Below, piece after piece: positions 18,903-28,504 of a DNA stretch of 37,305 nucleotides. The notes under the pieces are model-generated. The model searched no databases. It saw only the letters and a program-made list of their open reading frames with translations, and was not told the origin of the DNA. Position numbers and translations under genes: made by a program. Every line of letters starts with the position of its first letter. Position 1 is the stretch's first letter. Source of the DNA: Stentor coeruleus (lineage: Eukaryota > Ciliophora > Heterotrichea > Heterotrichida > Stentoridae); the NCBI GenBank assembly GCA_001970955.1, contig MPUH01000745.1:1-37305 (forward strand). The letters are read 5' to 3'.

Positions 18903-19692
18903 ATATTTATACATACAAATACTTTAGAATAGATAAAAAAATTAACCAAATCAAATAATTCTTCAGTTTCAATCCTTCTGACAGATTTCAGTTGCTGCAT
19001 ATATAAATATTCAGAAAAGCTTAACATTTTCATAAGATATAATAAAATAATCTAAAAAGGCCTTAAAAATCCTATATTTTTGCATGTGTTGATTGAATCT
19101 ATTTCTGAGTTTTAAATGTAAAAACCCCAAAAACTTAAACAAAATAATTTTCCTAAAATAAAAACCTTTAAACACAAGCAAGTTTAATAGGTAAAAAAAT
19201 TGTCTAATACCCTAAAACTCTTTGAAAAGTCTAAAAAAGTTCATGTCAAAAGATTTTACAATAAAACTTTTATAGAAAAACTAAAAAGATCCTTTCAAAG
19301 TATAAACAAAAGCTTATCAGGAATACAAACTCTAAAATCCATCGAAAAAGCTCACATTCTAATCTAAAAACTAGTAAAATTTATAAACAGAATCAAAAAT
19401 CGCTCTTCTAAAAACACAAAACTTAGCAAAAATTTAAATTTAGTAAACAGAATCAAAAATCGCTCTTCTAAAAACACAAAACTTAGCAAAAATTTAACTT
19501 CAGCATACAAAATCCAGAAGAATTCTAAAACTCCCACAAAAAATCCAAGCTTTAAATCTATAAACAACTTCATCTTAAAACTCTATTAAAAACTTTTAAA
19601 AAGCCAAAAATTCCTACTTATCCCTAACCCTAAATTCTTTTTTTATATAAAATTTTTAATCACATATGGTTCTCTAATCTTATAACTAAAAA
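18903..19692. other. Flank upstream of PKA regulatory subunit gene
   Basis: C- and A-rich, G-poor plus strand, like other upstream flanks. It contains an ATG-less open stretch in one frame (19191-19364 and, after one TAA, 19368 to about 19587) of Lys/Ser/Asn-rich codons, with a 60-nt-offset duplication inside. I do not call a gene. Confidence 0.5.
19385..19497. repeat. Direct duplication, 60-bp period
   Basis: About 53 identical bases at 19385-19437 and again at 19445-19497 (starting AAACAGAATCAAAAATCGCT). It lies upstream of the PKA regulatory subunit gene. Confidence 0.85.
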
Positions 19693-20862
19693 ATGGCTAA
19701 GCATCAAGAATATGTAAAAGTAAAACTCCAGGTCTTACTTAACGAATTTGTCACTGCAGCTCTAGCAAAACTCCCAACAGACATATATGCTTTTGCCCTT
19801 TCTTGGCTTGAATCTCGCAAAAAGCCAGAACTCTCAGCACCAGAACAAGAAGAACTCAAACACCTCAGATTTGAACTTGAAAAATTGAGACAAGGCAAAG
19901 ATGATCATGAAGAAACCGAAGATATTTCAAGTGCAAGCGACTCAGACGAAATCATTGAAGACAATCAACTTAAGCTTCCAGTAAAAAAATTCCGCACTTC
20001 AGTCAGTGCAGAAGCTTATGGCGAATGGAACAAAAGGTCTGATTTTATCCCACGACAAATCCCTAAATCCAATGAGCAAAGGCAACGAATAATCGAAGTT
20101 CTAAACAAATGTTTTATGTTTAGCTCGCTCGACAATCTTGAAAGGGAAGTTTTGATTTTATCATTTGAAGAAAGAAAATTCTCTTCTGGGGACAAAATTA
20201 TACGTCAAGGTGATGATGGGAATGAACTTTTTGTTGTTGACTCAGGAGAATTGTCATGTTCAAAGCTTTTTCCTCATGAAAAAGAAGAAAGGTTTTTGAA
20301 AAAATACTTTCCTGGAGAAGCTTTTGGTGAATTAGCACTTTTATATAATGTTCCAAGGGCTGCAAGTATTACTGCAACTATGGATTGTGTATGTTGGGTT
20401 TTGGATAGGGACTGCTTTAACAATGTTGTAAAAGATGCGGCTAGGAAAAAAAGAGAAAAGTATGAATCGTTCTTGGCTAGTGTGCAGTTGTTGAAAGAAA
20501 TTGATAGTTATGAAAAAATGCAGATGGCTGATGCTTTACAGACTATAAACTATGTGGCAGATGAGTATGTTATAAGAGAAGGTGAATGGGGAGATGTTTT
20601 CTATATGGTTGAAGAAGGAGAAGCAATAGCAACAAAGACAATGAAGCCAGGGTTACCTGCTACAGAAGTTTATCAATACGGTCCTGGTGGGTATTTTGGT
20701 GAGCTAGCTTTACTTAAAGGTGCCCCAAGAGCTGCAAATGTTATAGCCAAAACTGCGCTAAAATGTGCTATGATGGATAGAAGAGCCTTTAAACGACTTT
20801 TAGGACCTCTTGAAGACATTTTGAAAAGAAATGCTACTGCTTATGAAGGGTATAACTTTTAA
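19693..20862 (+). CDS. cAMP-dependent protein kinase regulatory subunit
   Basis: 389 residues, ATG at 19693, TAA stop. Residues about 8-45 fit the RIIa dimerisation/docking helix pair (LQVLLNEFVTAALAKLP, YAFALSWLESRKK). An acidic linker follows, then an inhibitor-like site KKFRTSVSAEAY (98-109), with SAEAY resembling the RI consensus. Two cyclic-nucleotide domains have canonical phosphate-binding cassettes: FGELALLYNVPRAA (211-224) and FGELALLKGAPRAA (335-348), with Arg222 and Arg346 to bind the phosphate. Both sites should therefore bind cyclic nucleotide. The inhibitor site carries Ser103, so it is phosphorylatable (RII-like), but the P-3 position is Phe rather than Arg. It converges on the RBR ligase gene. 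Confidence 0.95.
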   Translation: MAKHQEYVKVKLQVLLNEFVTAALAKLPTDIYAFALSWLESRKKPELSAPEQEELKHLRFELEKLRQGKDDHEETEDISSASDSDEIIEDNQLKLPVKKFRTSVSAEAYGEWNKRSDFIPRQIPKSNEQRQRIIEVLNKCFMFSSLDNLEREVLILSFEERKFSSGDKIIRQGDDGNELFVVDSGELSCSKLFPHEKEERFLKKYFPGEAFGELALLYNVPRAASITATMDCVCWVLDRDCFNNVVKDAARKKREKYESFLASVQLLKEIDSYEKMQMADALQTINYVADEYVIREGEWGDVFYMVEEGEAIATKTMKPGLPATEVYQYGPGGYFGELALLKGAPRAANVIAKTALKCAMMDRRAFKRLLGPLEDILKRNATAYEGYNF

Positions 20863-20883
20863 GTAGTTACTTTTTTCTTACAC

Positions 20884-22410
20884 TTATTCGTCTAATATGC
20901 CGTCAAGTTTGTTGCAGGTTACTCCAAATGGTCCTGATTTTTTATAGTGTTTATAATGCATGTTTTCGTCTAGAATTTCTAAACATAAAGAACAAAAACT
21001 GATTTCACAGGCTCCCCATTGGCATTTCATGAAATTGCACCCTGAGTTATCTATTTCAATAGCTTCTTTGCAGGCTGGACAGTAGATTAAATTTTCTGAT
21101 TTATAAGCTATGCGTGTTGACATTTGATATTCCTTACACGATTTTCCTCTGTGATTATAATTGCATTGAGGGCAATACTCATTTTTGCACCCAGGGCATG
21201 TGAAAATAGTCAAATTTCTTGGGATTTCTGCAAACTGCCCACATTTATAACATTCTTTAAGATACACATTAGGATCTTTAGGACGATATTCCCGAGTTTG
21301 TAACGTGCAATAAAGGTCAAAAGTTATTTTATCCACATTAGCCCGAATCACATCATAATCAATATCCTTTAAGCAGTTTGGGCATTTAATTTCCTTAAGT
21401 CTATTTGATTTGATTTTCTCAGTAAAAAAATCTTTAGTGCAAGGTTCACAAAATCTATGGTCACAGGGTAAAGTTATCGATTCATTAACTAGAATTTGCT
21501 CATTACATATCTGACATTCAAAGTGGGAAGATGTAGCATCTAATAAAAATTGTCTCTTAAGTCTTTCAATCGATTCAATTCTCTCTTTTTTAATCTGAAC
21601 ACCAATATGTTTATTAACATCAATCTCAATATCACATTCAGTACATTTCATCCTTCCCATAAAACTCCCTTTCGATATTCGAAAGTATTCTTTTTTCAAA
21701 CACCCTCTACAAAGTTTATGTGCGCATTCATCAGTAATTCCATCAGCATTACATTTAGAGCATTTTTTACTTGAAATTCTTTGATCTTTTGGTCTAGTAT
21801 CTTGACTATTTTCTCCTATAAAGCTTGAAGTTTTTGTAATGTCTTGTCTTGAAATACTTGGATTTTTTTCTAAAGTTTTTGTAATGTCTTGTCTTGAAAT
21901 ACTTGGATTTTTTTCTAAAATTTGTTGGAAATTTTTAGGCTGGCTATAATCTGGAATGCCTGCTTTTTTATAAGGTTCAATTTGGATTATTGGGCTTTTC
22001 TGATAGATACTTGCTCCAGTATAATTACTCTGATTATTTAAAGAGGGTTTTGATTCTTGGACCCGTTTCTGTTCATTAGGGAATCGGCGGTTGAAATTTT
22101 CAAAGGGTTTATTTTGAAGTTCTTGAGTATTACGATATCTAGGCTCAGAAAAGTCTTGTCTTTGAGCGACAAATGGTGAAGGGTTGTTTTTTAGTAAAGG
22201 GTTCATAGAATGATCTGGACTTTTATCTGATAAATTGTCTGGCTCGATCTGAATTAAGTCTTGGGATTTAAAGTAGTTTATTGATTGAAATAAGTCTTGG
22301 ATTAAAAGATTGTTTTGAGGAATCCGGTTGACTTCTTTTTCGAATAATCTTATGTACTGCTCGAGACGATTTTTACGAGCTGCTTCATCTATTTTCCATT
22401 TGCAGAACAT
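20884..22410 (-). CDS. RBR-type E3 ubiquitin ligase with an extra RING-like module
   Basis: 508 residues, ATG at 22410, TAA stop. Residues 1-210 are polar and largely disordered, with a 15-residue internal duplication (EKNPSISRQDITKT). Residues 217-259 form an additional C-x2-C, C-x-H-x2-C-x2-C, C-x2-C zinc module. RING1 spans 299-346 (C299, C302, C316, H318, C321, C324, C343, C346). IBR spans 387-425 (C387, C390, C405, C408, C413, C416, H420, C425). The catalytic Rcat/RING2 spans 444-489 with the active-site Cys458 in SGCNFMKC. RBR ligases pass ubiquitin through that Cys. The residue two after it, His in Parkin and HOIP (HMKC, HMTC), is Phe460. TAA stop lies only 21 bp from the PKA gene stop. 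Confidence 0.93.
   Translation of the reverse strand: MFCKWKIDEAARKNRLEQYIRLFEKEVNRIPQNNLLIQDLFQSINYFKSQDLIQIEPDNLSDKSPDHSMNPLLKNNPSPFVAQRQDFSEPRYRNTQELQNKPFENFNRRFPNEQKRVQESKPSLNNQSNYTGASIYQKSPIIQIEPYKKAGIPDYSQPKNFQQILEKNPSISRQDITKTLEKNPSISRQDITKTSSFIGENSQDTRPKDQRISSKKCSKCNADGITDECAHKLCRGCLKKEYFRISKGSFMGRMKCTECDIEIDVNKHIGVQIKKERIESIERLKRQFLLDATSSHFECQICNEQILVNESITLPCDHRFCEPCTKDFFTEKIKSNRLKEIKCPNCLKDIDYDVIRANVDKITFDLYCTLQTREYRPKDPNVYLKECYKCGQFAEIPRNLTIFTCPGCKNEYCPQCNYNHRGKSCKEYQMSTRIAYKSENLIYCPACKEAIEIDNSGCNFMKCQWGACEISFCSLCLEILDENMHYKHYKKSGPFGVTCNKLDGILDE
21829..21917. repeat. 45-bp in-frame tandem duplication inside the RBR gene
   Basis: Copies begin at 21829 and 21874 and are about 44 bp each. 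They encode a repeated EKNPSISRQDITKT in the disordered N-terminal half, so the frame is preserved. Confidence 0.85.
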
Positions 22411-23389
22411 AATAATTATTTATATGAGATATTAGAAGGAGAATATATGTTTTAATTATTTAAATATGAGTTTTCAATTTTAAGATTTTGGGTTTAGAGA
22501 CAGGCTATTTTTGATGATTTTTGATTTAGAATGGGATAAAGATATGGTTTAATTGAAGTGAGTTTTTTGTAAATCATATTCTTTTTGATGATGAAATTAA
22601 AGATTGCGAGGGTGAATTGGAAAGATATCGAAATTAACTTGGATTTGAAGTGAAAATATTTGTTTATGTATTAGAAAAATGATATATGAACTTAGGTTTT
22701 AGGGAATTAGTAAAAAGCATTATCAGGTTTTATATATATTTTGTATAAAGTACCCCATTAAATTTTATATGTAGTAAACTTGAGAAGTTATACCATTTGT
22801 GCTAAAAATTTTACTTGTTTTGTAAAATTAAATCAATGTTTGATTATCATAATAAAATTATTCAAATTATATAAATACCTTTTTATGTTGGTATCATTTT
22901 TATGAAATCAGAGATTGATATTATAAATAGATCTGATTAGAGAAATGCTAAATAATAAAAATTATTCTGTTAATTATTGAATAAATACATAAACAATCTG
23001 ATGTTATACATATGTTTATATATATTTCTAAATTATTTAAGATAATATACAGAAAATCATATAATAAAATCTAATCATTAAAGCTTACACTTTATCTATA
23101 AAAAATATAAAGTATTCATACCTAAATTTTATAATTTTCCCTTAGTTCAAATAATAATAAATATTATTAAAACACATTTGTTTATTTTCATTCAAAATCT
23201 GTTAATAAAATTCTTTGAATTGCTTAAATGTTTATCAAAAATTGTAATTAAAAATCCACACTTTCTAATTTAATATAATTATATTACTTTATATGTAGAA
23301 TTGATAATTTTTGATAATGGGTTTAATGTTTAATAATCACTTTGTCCATAATTTCTTAAAAAGCTTAGAAATTAATATAATACAATATA
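22411..23389. other. Divergent intergenic region, no gene seen
   Basis: The first about 290 bp are G/T-rich on the plus strand (C-rich in the sense of the RBR gene). From about 22740 to 23389 the sequence is extremely AT-rich with no open frame. It should hold both promoters. Confidence 0.5.
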
Positions 23390-24919
23390 ATGCACTTCAT
23401 CTTTATATATATTCGGTTTTCCTTAGCATGTCCGTTGGATAACTGCGAAACTTGCTTAATGAATCCTTTCCCTATGTGTATTAACTGCTTACCCGGATAT
23501 AAAAGAGACCTCCTATCAGGCTGCCTACAAATCTTAAACTCTTCAACAATTTCCCACATAGAAAACTGTATAGCCTACTCTACATCAAGTAATTGTCTAA
23601 AATGTTCAAACGAGTATAATTTACTCCAAGGTCGTTGTTATCCTCAATGTCCTAAAAATTGTTCATGTTTTTACCCAAACATTTGTCTTCAATACTCAAG
23701 AATTATTAAAGACTGTCAAGATCAATATTGTGATTCCTGTCATGAAGAAACTTGTCTGTCTTGTAAAAACAATTACACCCTTGGAATAAATGGAAACTGT
23801 CTAATCTGCGAAATTGAAAACTGCAACAAATGCATAAAAGATAATATTTGTATAAAATGCAACAATAATTATGGATTATACGATAAATCATGTGTGAAAT
23901 GTCATGATACAAATTGTCGTGAATGTAATAATAATAGTGAAATCTGTGAATTTTGCCTAAACGGGTATACTTTAACAGAAAACATATGCGAAATCGGTTG
24001 TTTAGATGTTAATTGTAAACAATGCTCAGTCTCAGCAAGTATTTGTGATACATGCGCTGATGATTATAAATTTGAAAATGGTTTTTGTTGCCCTTTGAAT
24101 TGTAAATCATGTAATAATACTAAAGGGACTTGCTATTATTGTGATAATGAGTATGTTTTAGATCAGGGAAGTAATAAATGTGTTAGTTGTCCTGATAATT
24201 GTAAAACATGTTCAAGTAGTAAAAAATGTGAAAAATGCTTGAGTGGGTTTGAGTTAGATAGTAATTCAAGATGTAAAAAAAATTATACTAATTCTAATTT
24301 AGTATCAATTATTGTCCCAGTAATCGGTGGAGTGGTTTTGTTTTTTTGTAATTCAAGATGTAAAAAAAATTATACTAATTCTAATTTAGTATCAATTATT
24401 GTCCCAGTAATCGGTGGAGTGGTTTTGATTTTGTAAAATATATACAGAATAATGTGCACGATAGTTTATCATGTAAAAAAAAAGTCGAGGTTTTCTCAAA
24501 TAGGAATAAATAAATGTATAAACTATCAACAAGTACAAAACTTTGAAGGTTTTCAAAACCGAGATAATTCGCATATTAATGATCGCTCATCTATAGCATT
24601 TAACAGTGCACCTTCTAATGAGGCACCTTTACAAATAGTTGAATTAGACAATGTAGAAAACGTGATTCCACAAGTTTTTTATCCACCTGATATAATCAAT
24701 TATTTAACATTTACTAGTGTTGCTCTTGTTGTACCTTTAGATGAAAACCTAAGCTATTTTGGCTGTAGAATCTGCAAATTTTGTAATAGGAATTTTGAAA
24801 ATGATGGGGATACAAGAGTTTTACCATGTGGACATGCTTATCATGGGAGATGTATATATGAAAACATGGTGGTTAAAAATAGGAAAAAATGCTTGTATTG
24901 TAATAAAAAATATAACTAA
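23390..24919 (+). CDS. Cysteine-rich receptor-like membrane protein with cytosolic RING-H2 finger
   Basis: Exons 23390-24432 and 24448-24919 joined across a 15-nt intron give 504 residues and TAA stop. A short hydrophobic start (MHFIFIYIRFSLAC) leads into a Cys-rich ectodomain (ENCETC, CINCLPGY, CLKCSNEY, CPKNCSCF, CSVSASICDTC and more) up to about residue 288. A hydrophobic segment SNLVSIIVPVIGGVVL occurs twice because of an in-frame 87-bp duplication. The second copy continues through the splice into LILIMCTIVYHVKKKSRF, a good transmembrane helix with basic stop-transfer. The cytosolic end (454-499) is a RING-H2: CRICKFC, PCGHAYHGRC, CLYC. Known families with a luminal domain, one helix and a RING-H2 tail are membrane-bound E3 ligases. 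Paralogue of the ectodomain gene at 3157-4398. Confidence 0.85.
24261..24427. repeat. 80-bp direct duplication over the membrane-segment exon
   Basis: Identical 80-bp copies at 24261-24340 and 24348-24427 are separated by seven T. The 87-bp period keeps the frame and doubles the juxtamembrane and first half of the transmembrane segment. Confidence 0.9.
24433..24447 (+). other. 15-nt intron of RING receptor gene
   Basis: GTAAAATATATACAG. The retained sequence would stop the protein at TAA right after VVLIL; removal joins the transmembrane helix to the RING-containing tail in frame. Confidence 0.92.
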
Positions 24920-26156
24920 AAAAAGTATTTTTGTTTATTTAGGGTAAAAATTTATTATTGGAGATGGTTATATAATGAGATGATAAGACAAATATTGGTT
25001 TTATGGCAGAATTTGTTATGAAAAATTATAATAAATAGTGTGTGGTAAAAAATGAAAATATTTTGATTAGAATTTGATGGCATTTGTTGGTTTCAAAGCT
25101 ATGATTTATCAAGTTAGCTTATAATTGTATATAAAATATATGATTACAAATGATAGTACTAATAAAGTGCTTTTTTTGTGTGATTTATAATTAAGATAAA
25201 CAGTTTGTAAGTTTTATATTTGAGAGAATAATAAGCATTTATGTAATTTATTCTATTTAATTTTGTATCCTATAAAAATATAAAAGTGGAATTTTAGTTT
25301 TGCTATTTTGATATCCTACAACTTATTTTATTCCTTATCACTATCAAATCAATTCTAAACATTATCTATATATTCAAAAATTTATAAATATATATCTCAA
25401 TCTGTTTTAAAGTTATAAAAAGTAGCACAACCCAATTATCCCAAGCCTTTAATCAAGTCAATAATTATACCACAATTAAAATTTAATAATAAAAACATAT
25501 CTCTTTACAATATTTAAACATAATCCTTTAATAATAATTATTATATTTTCACATCACTACAAATATCCTCTTATTTCAAAAATTATCTTCCAAATCTTTT
25601 CTTTTATACCCCACAACCTCAGCTTATTTTTCTTTCCCAATCCACCAAAATTTCATATTGCGTTCCTAAAAATAAAACCCTTTATCCTATATTTTTATCT
25701 CAAATTTTCAATCTCACCCTTACATAAATCTCTTAAAACCTACTCAAAACCCCAACATTTTAGCTTATATTTCTTAGCTAATCAATTTATAAACATTTAA
25801 TTTCACACTGATTTCTAACAACTTTTTCTTGTTAAAGTTCTAATTTTTATGATTCCCAAAAGCCCCTTCTTAAACAAACCTCAAAAAAAATCATAAAAAT
25901 AAGTTCTTTTATGATAAAACAAAATCTGTATCTTAGCGAGCTTGTTTCCAATTTACCAGATTGTTGCCTACACAGTAGTTGTCAGAAAATTTAAATTCAT
26001 CGAAACCCTGACAATAACCAAAAGACCCTTAAGCCAATTTCTTTAAAAAATCTTCACAATTGCATTCAAGTCCCAAACTCCTATAAAAATGTGATTCTGA
26101 CAGTTTAGATATCGAAAATAAACAAAAATCTTGTAAGGCAAGTTCGATTAGTAATA
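24920..26156. other. 1.2-kb intergenic stretch, no gene seen
   Basis: The left third is AT-rich 3' flank. From about 25300 to 26150 the plus strand is C/A/T-rich and very poor in G (the line from 25681 has none in 60 bases), the composition of an upstream flank for the small gene at 26157. No tRNA boxes or long open frame recognised. Confidence 0.5.
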
Positions 26157-26465
26157 ATGAATATTATTCCAGAGGAGCCAGAACAGTATGTAGAAATCCC
26201 AAGACCAACACCTGGACTTAGTACTTTGCTTAGTTCGAAACAATTCCACTATTACTCTAAGGCAAATGCTTCAAAACTTTTTGGTTGTCTCAAGGTAAAT
26301 TATCAAAAAAGAGTAATTTCAGATATTAAGACTAAGCCTAAAGAAATCACTAAAGCCTTGAAGCCAACTCTAGCCATGAACCAGAAATCCTTAGTCTATA
26401 TAGGCATTGGGTTCGGAATTTTAGCTATAACAAAACTTCTTAAGACCCTTTCTAATAATCCATAA
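26157..26465 (+). CDS. Small tail-anchored protein of unknown function
   Basis: 102 residues, ATG at 26157, TAA stop. Not recognised. The first 75 residues are polar with a Pro-rich acidic start (EEPEQYVEIPRPTPGL). A single hydrophobic helix at about 78-95 (SLVYIGIGFGILAITKLL) lies seven residues from the end with basic neighbours, the pattern of a tail-anchored membrane protein facing the cytosol. The long G-poor upstream flank supports a real gene. Confidence 0.6.
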   Translation: MNIIPEEPEQYVEIPRPTPGLSTLLSSKQFHYYSKANASKLFGCLKVNYQKRVISDIKTKPKEITKALKPTLAMNQKSLVYIGIGFGILAITKLLKTLSNNP

Positions 26466-26594
26466 CACTTTGTCGTTATTATGATTTGATGTTCCTGTCA
26501 AGATTTTTATAGAAAATTTTCATGGGTATCAAAAAAATTATATGGGAAATCATAAGTGGCCATATTGGAAAATATCAAATTCAAAAGAGGAAAA

Positions 26595-26813
26595 ATGAAT
26601 TTCGGGGAAGATGATTGGGTATGGAGTTTGCAATATACACAAACTCAAGCGCTTTATTCAAATAAAATCTTACAAAAAGCAATAACACAAACAAAATGCT
26701 TAAATTCTAATCATAAATCCAAAAAGCTTCACATTTTAATAAATCAAACAACCCTCACACTAACCAAAACTTCATCTAAACTTATTACAACATTTTCAAT
26801 ACATCTTCAATAA
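26595..26813 (+). CDS. Doubtful small open frame
   Basis: 72 residues from the ATG at 26595 (MNFGEDDWVWSLQY). The first 20 residues look protein-like, but the rest is Lys/Thr/Asn/Leu low-complexity. It ends 22 bp before the 3' end of the Myb gene. It could be a chance frame, or a fragment of an unrecognised gene. Confidence 0.2.
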   Translation: MNFGEDDWVWSLQYTQTQALYSNKILQKAITQTKCLNSNHKSKKLHILINQTTLTLTKTSSKLITTFSIHLQ

Positions 26814-26835
26814 TTTTCTAAAAAATCATATTAAG

Positions 26836-27555
26836 TTACTTAATATTAAAAAACATTGAGTTATCAAATATTGGTACTGGATAGAAAAACGCTTTATGGT
26901 TTTCATCAATCACATTGTTGATTTTCTCATACAAAGGATCAAACATAATCCATTTTCCTGAAAAAGCCCAGTCTAAAGGTGCCCTAGTAGTTTGCGCAAC
27001 AACAATCATATCTGATAAATCAGGAAACATTTGCGGCTGTTCAACAAATTCTGTTGAAATTTGCTCATCACTACTTGTATTTTCCCGGTCACTATCCAAA
27101 GTTTTTAAAATACACTCAGTAATTTGAGGCAAATTATCTTTAATATCCATTGCAGTACCTTCTTTACCAAAGATTCTCCTATAATACTTTCTAGCTGTTG
27201 AATAAAAATGATTTTTTACAGTATTGTCTGTGCGCCCAGGTATGCTTTGAGATATCTCAGCCCATTTATTGCCAATTTTCTGATGGGTATTAAAAAGAAC
27301 TTGTTCTTCTTCTAATGTCCAAGGCCTTTTTACTATCCCTGAGTTTAGATGGTTATGCCACCTCTCACGGCATTGTTTTCCAGAACGGCCTATAATGTTG
27401 AATTTTTTTTTAAGATACTCTGCAATTAAAGTCCATTGCTTAGTCCCATTTTCATTGACAAGACCACGAATAGCTTCATCTTCTTTTGCTGTCCATGGCC
27501 TTCTCTTATGCTTTTTACACTTTTTTTTAGAGATTTTAGTCCTTTTGTTAGTCAT
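26836..27555 (-). CDS. R2R3-type Myb DNA-binding protein
   Basis: 239 residues, ATG at 27555, TAA stop. A basic N-terminus precedes two Myb repeats. R2 has W21, W41 and W66 (RRPWTAKEDEAI, QWTLIAEYL, GKQCRERWHNHL). R3 has W79, W98 and F117 in place of the third Trp (RPWTLEEEQVLF, KWAEISQSIPGRTDN, VKNHFYST). The recognition-helix residues around KQCRERWHNHL and DNTVKNHFYST match Myb proteins that bind AACNG-type sites. Residues 130-239 are acidic and uncharacterised. Expected nuclear transcription factor. Upstream plus strand is purine/G-rich (C-rich in sense) for about 400 bp. Confidence 0.92.
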   Translation of the reverse strand: MTNKRTKISKKKCKKHKRRPWTAKEDEAIRGLVNENGTKQWTLIAEYLKKKFNIIGRSGKQCRERWHNHLNSGIVKRPWTLEEEQVLFNTHQKIGNKWAEISQSIPGRTDNTVKNHFYSTARKYYRRIFGKEGTAMDIKDNLPQITECILKTLDSDRENTSSDEQISTEFVEQPQMFPDLSDMIVVAQTTRAPLDWAFSGKWIMFDPLYEKINNVIDENHKAFFYPVPIFDNSMFFNIK

Positions 27556-28504
27556 CAGTTTTATTAATTATCATGGTGGAAATATGATTAAAATTATATC
27601 CTGTTAGGAAAATAAGGTTGTTTAATCTTGATAGTTTAAATGATAATAAGGTTTGAGGGTAGAATTGTTAGATAAAGAAAAAGATTATTAAAGATGAGAA
27701 GAAAATGATAAGAATATGAGGAATATAAGAAAATGAGGGGGTTATGAAGGGATGATGATGGTTAAGAGGGTTTTGAATTCTTTGAGATTATTTTGTCAAT
27801 GAGATGTAGAGATGGTGTAGGAAATTAGATCATAGATGATGATTAATGATTAGATATACTAGGATTTATTAGATGGAGGGTTTAGGATAAGATAATAAGA
27901 ATTTTAGAGTGTTGATGTTGTATATGTGATTATGGGTGAATATATATTGGGGAATATATAGGATTATAATTTTTATTTTAGGAATACAGAGGTATGATCT
28001 TTGAGAATGGGCATTAAAATATATAATCATCAAAAAAATATTATTACCAGTTATTTTAACTGGAAATTTTAGTTTTATATAAGGAAATCATGATCTTTTT
28101 CATAAATATTATCATTTACTATTTAAAGCCCTTGTTCTAAAGAAATAAAGGAATTTTGATTTTTAAGTTTTATAAGATTCCATTATTTATGTATCAACAG
28201 ATTTTACGAAATCATTATAAACATACAAAAAAATCATATAATTAGTATCAATTTTTTCCTAACAAATCAATCTCAATCTATAATTTTTTTCGCAATCACT
28301 CATCTATATATCCTGCCTTCATTTATAACATTGTTAAATCTTCATAAAAAAATAGAAACTTTTTATCAATCTCCCTATAAACTCTTAAAAATATCAATTC
28401 CTAAGTACCTTCATCTGCAAAAATCCTAAAATTCTGCATATTTTCATCATAAATAATACAAAAAAACCTCATTTTCAATACCAATATTTCTGATTGCTAA
28501 ATAC
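27556..28504. other. Intergenic stretch between Myb and F1 delta genes
   Basis: 27600-28000 is strongly G/A-rich with almost no C on the plus strand, the upstream flank of the Myb gene. 28030-28504 is AT-rich 3' flank of the next minus-strand gene. No open frame or RNA gene recognised. Confidence 0.5.

Noticed and set aside
23390..24432. Cysteine-rich protein as a variant surface antigen with GPI anchor
   Set aside because: The spliced continuation gives a long transmembrane helix, basic stop-transfer and a RING finger rather than a GPI signal.
26120..26160. Possible tRNA T-loop (GTTCGAT near 26143)
   Set aside because: Flanking bases do not form a T-stem and no A-box or acceptor stem is present upstream.
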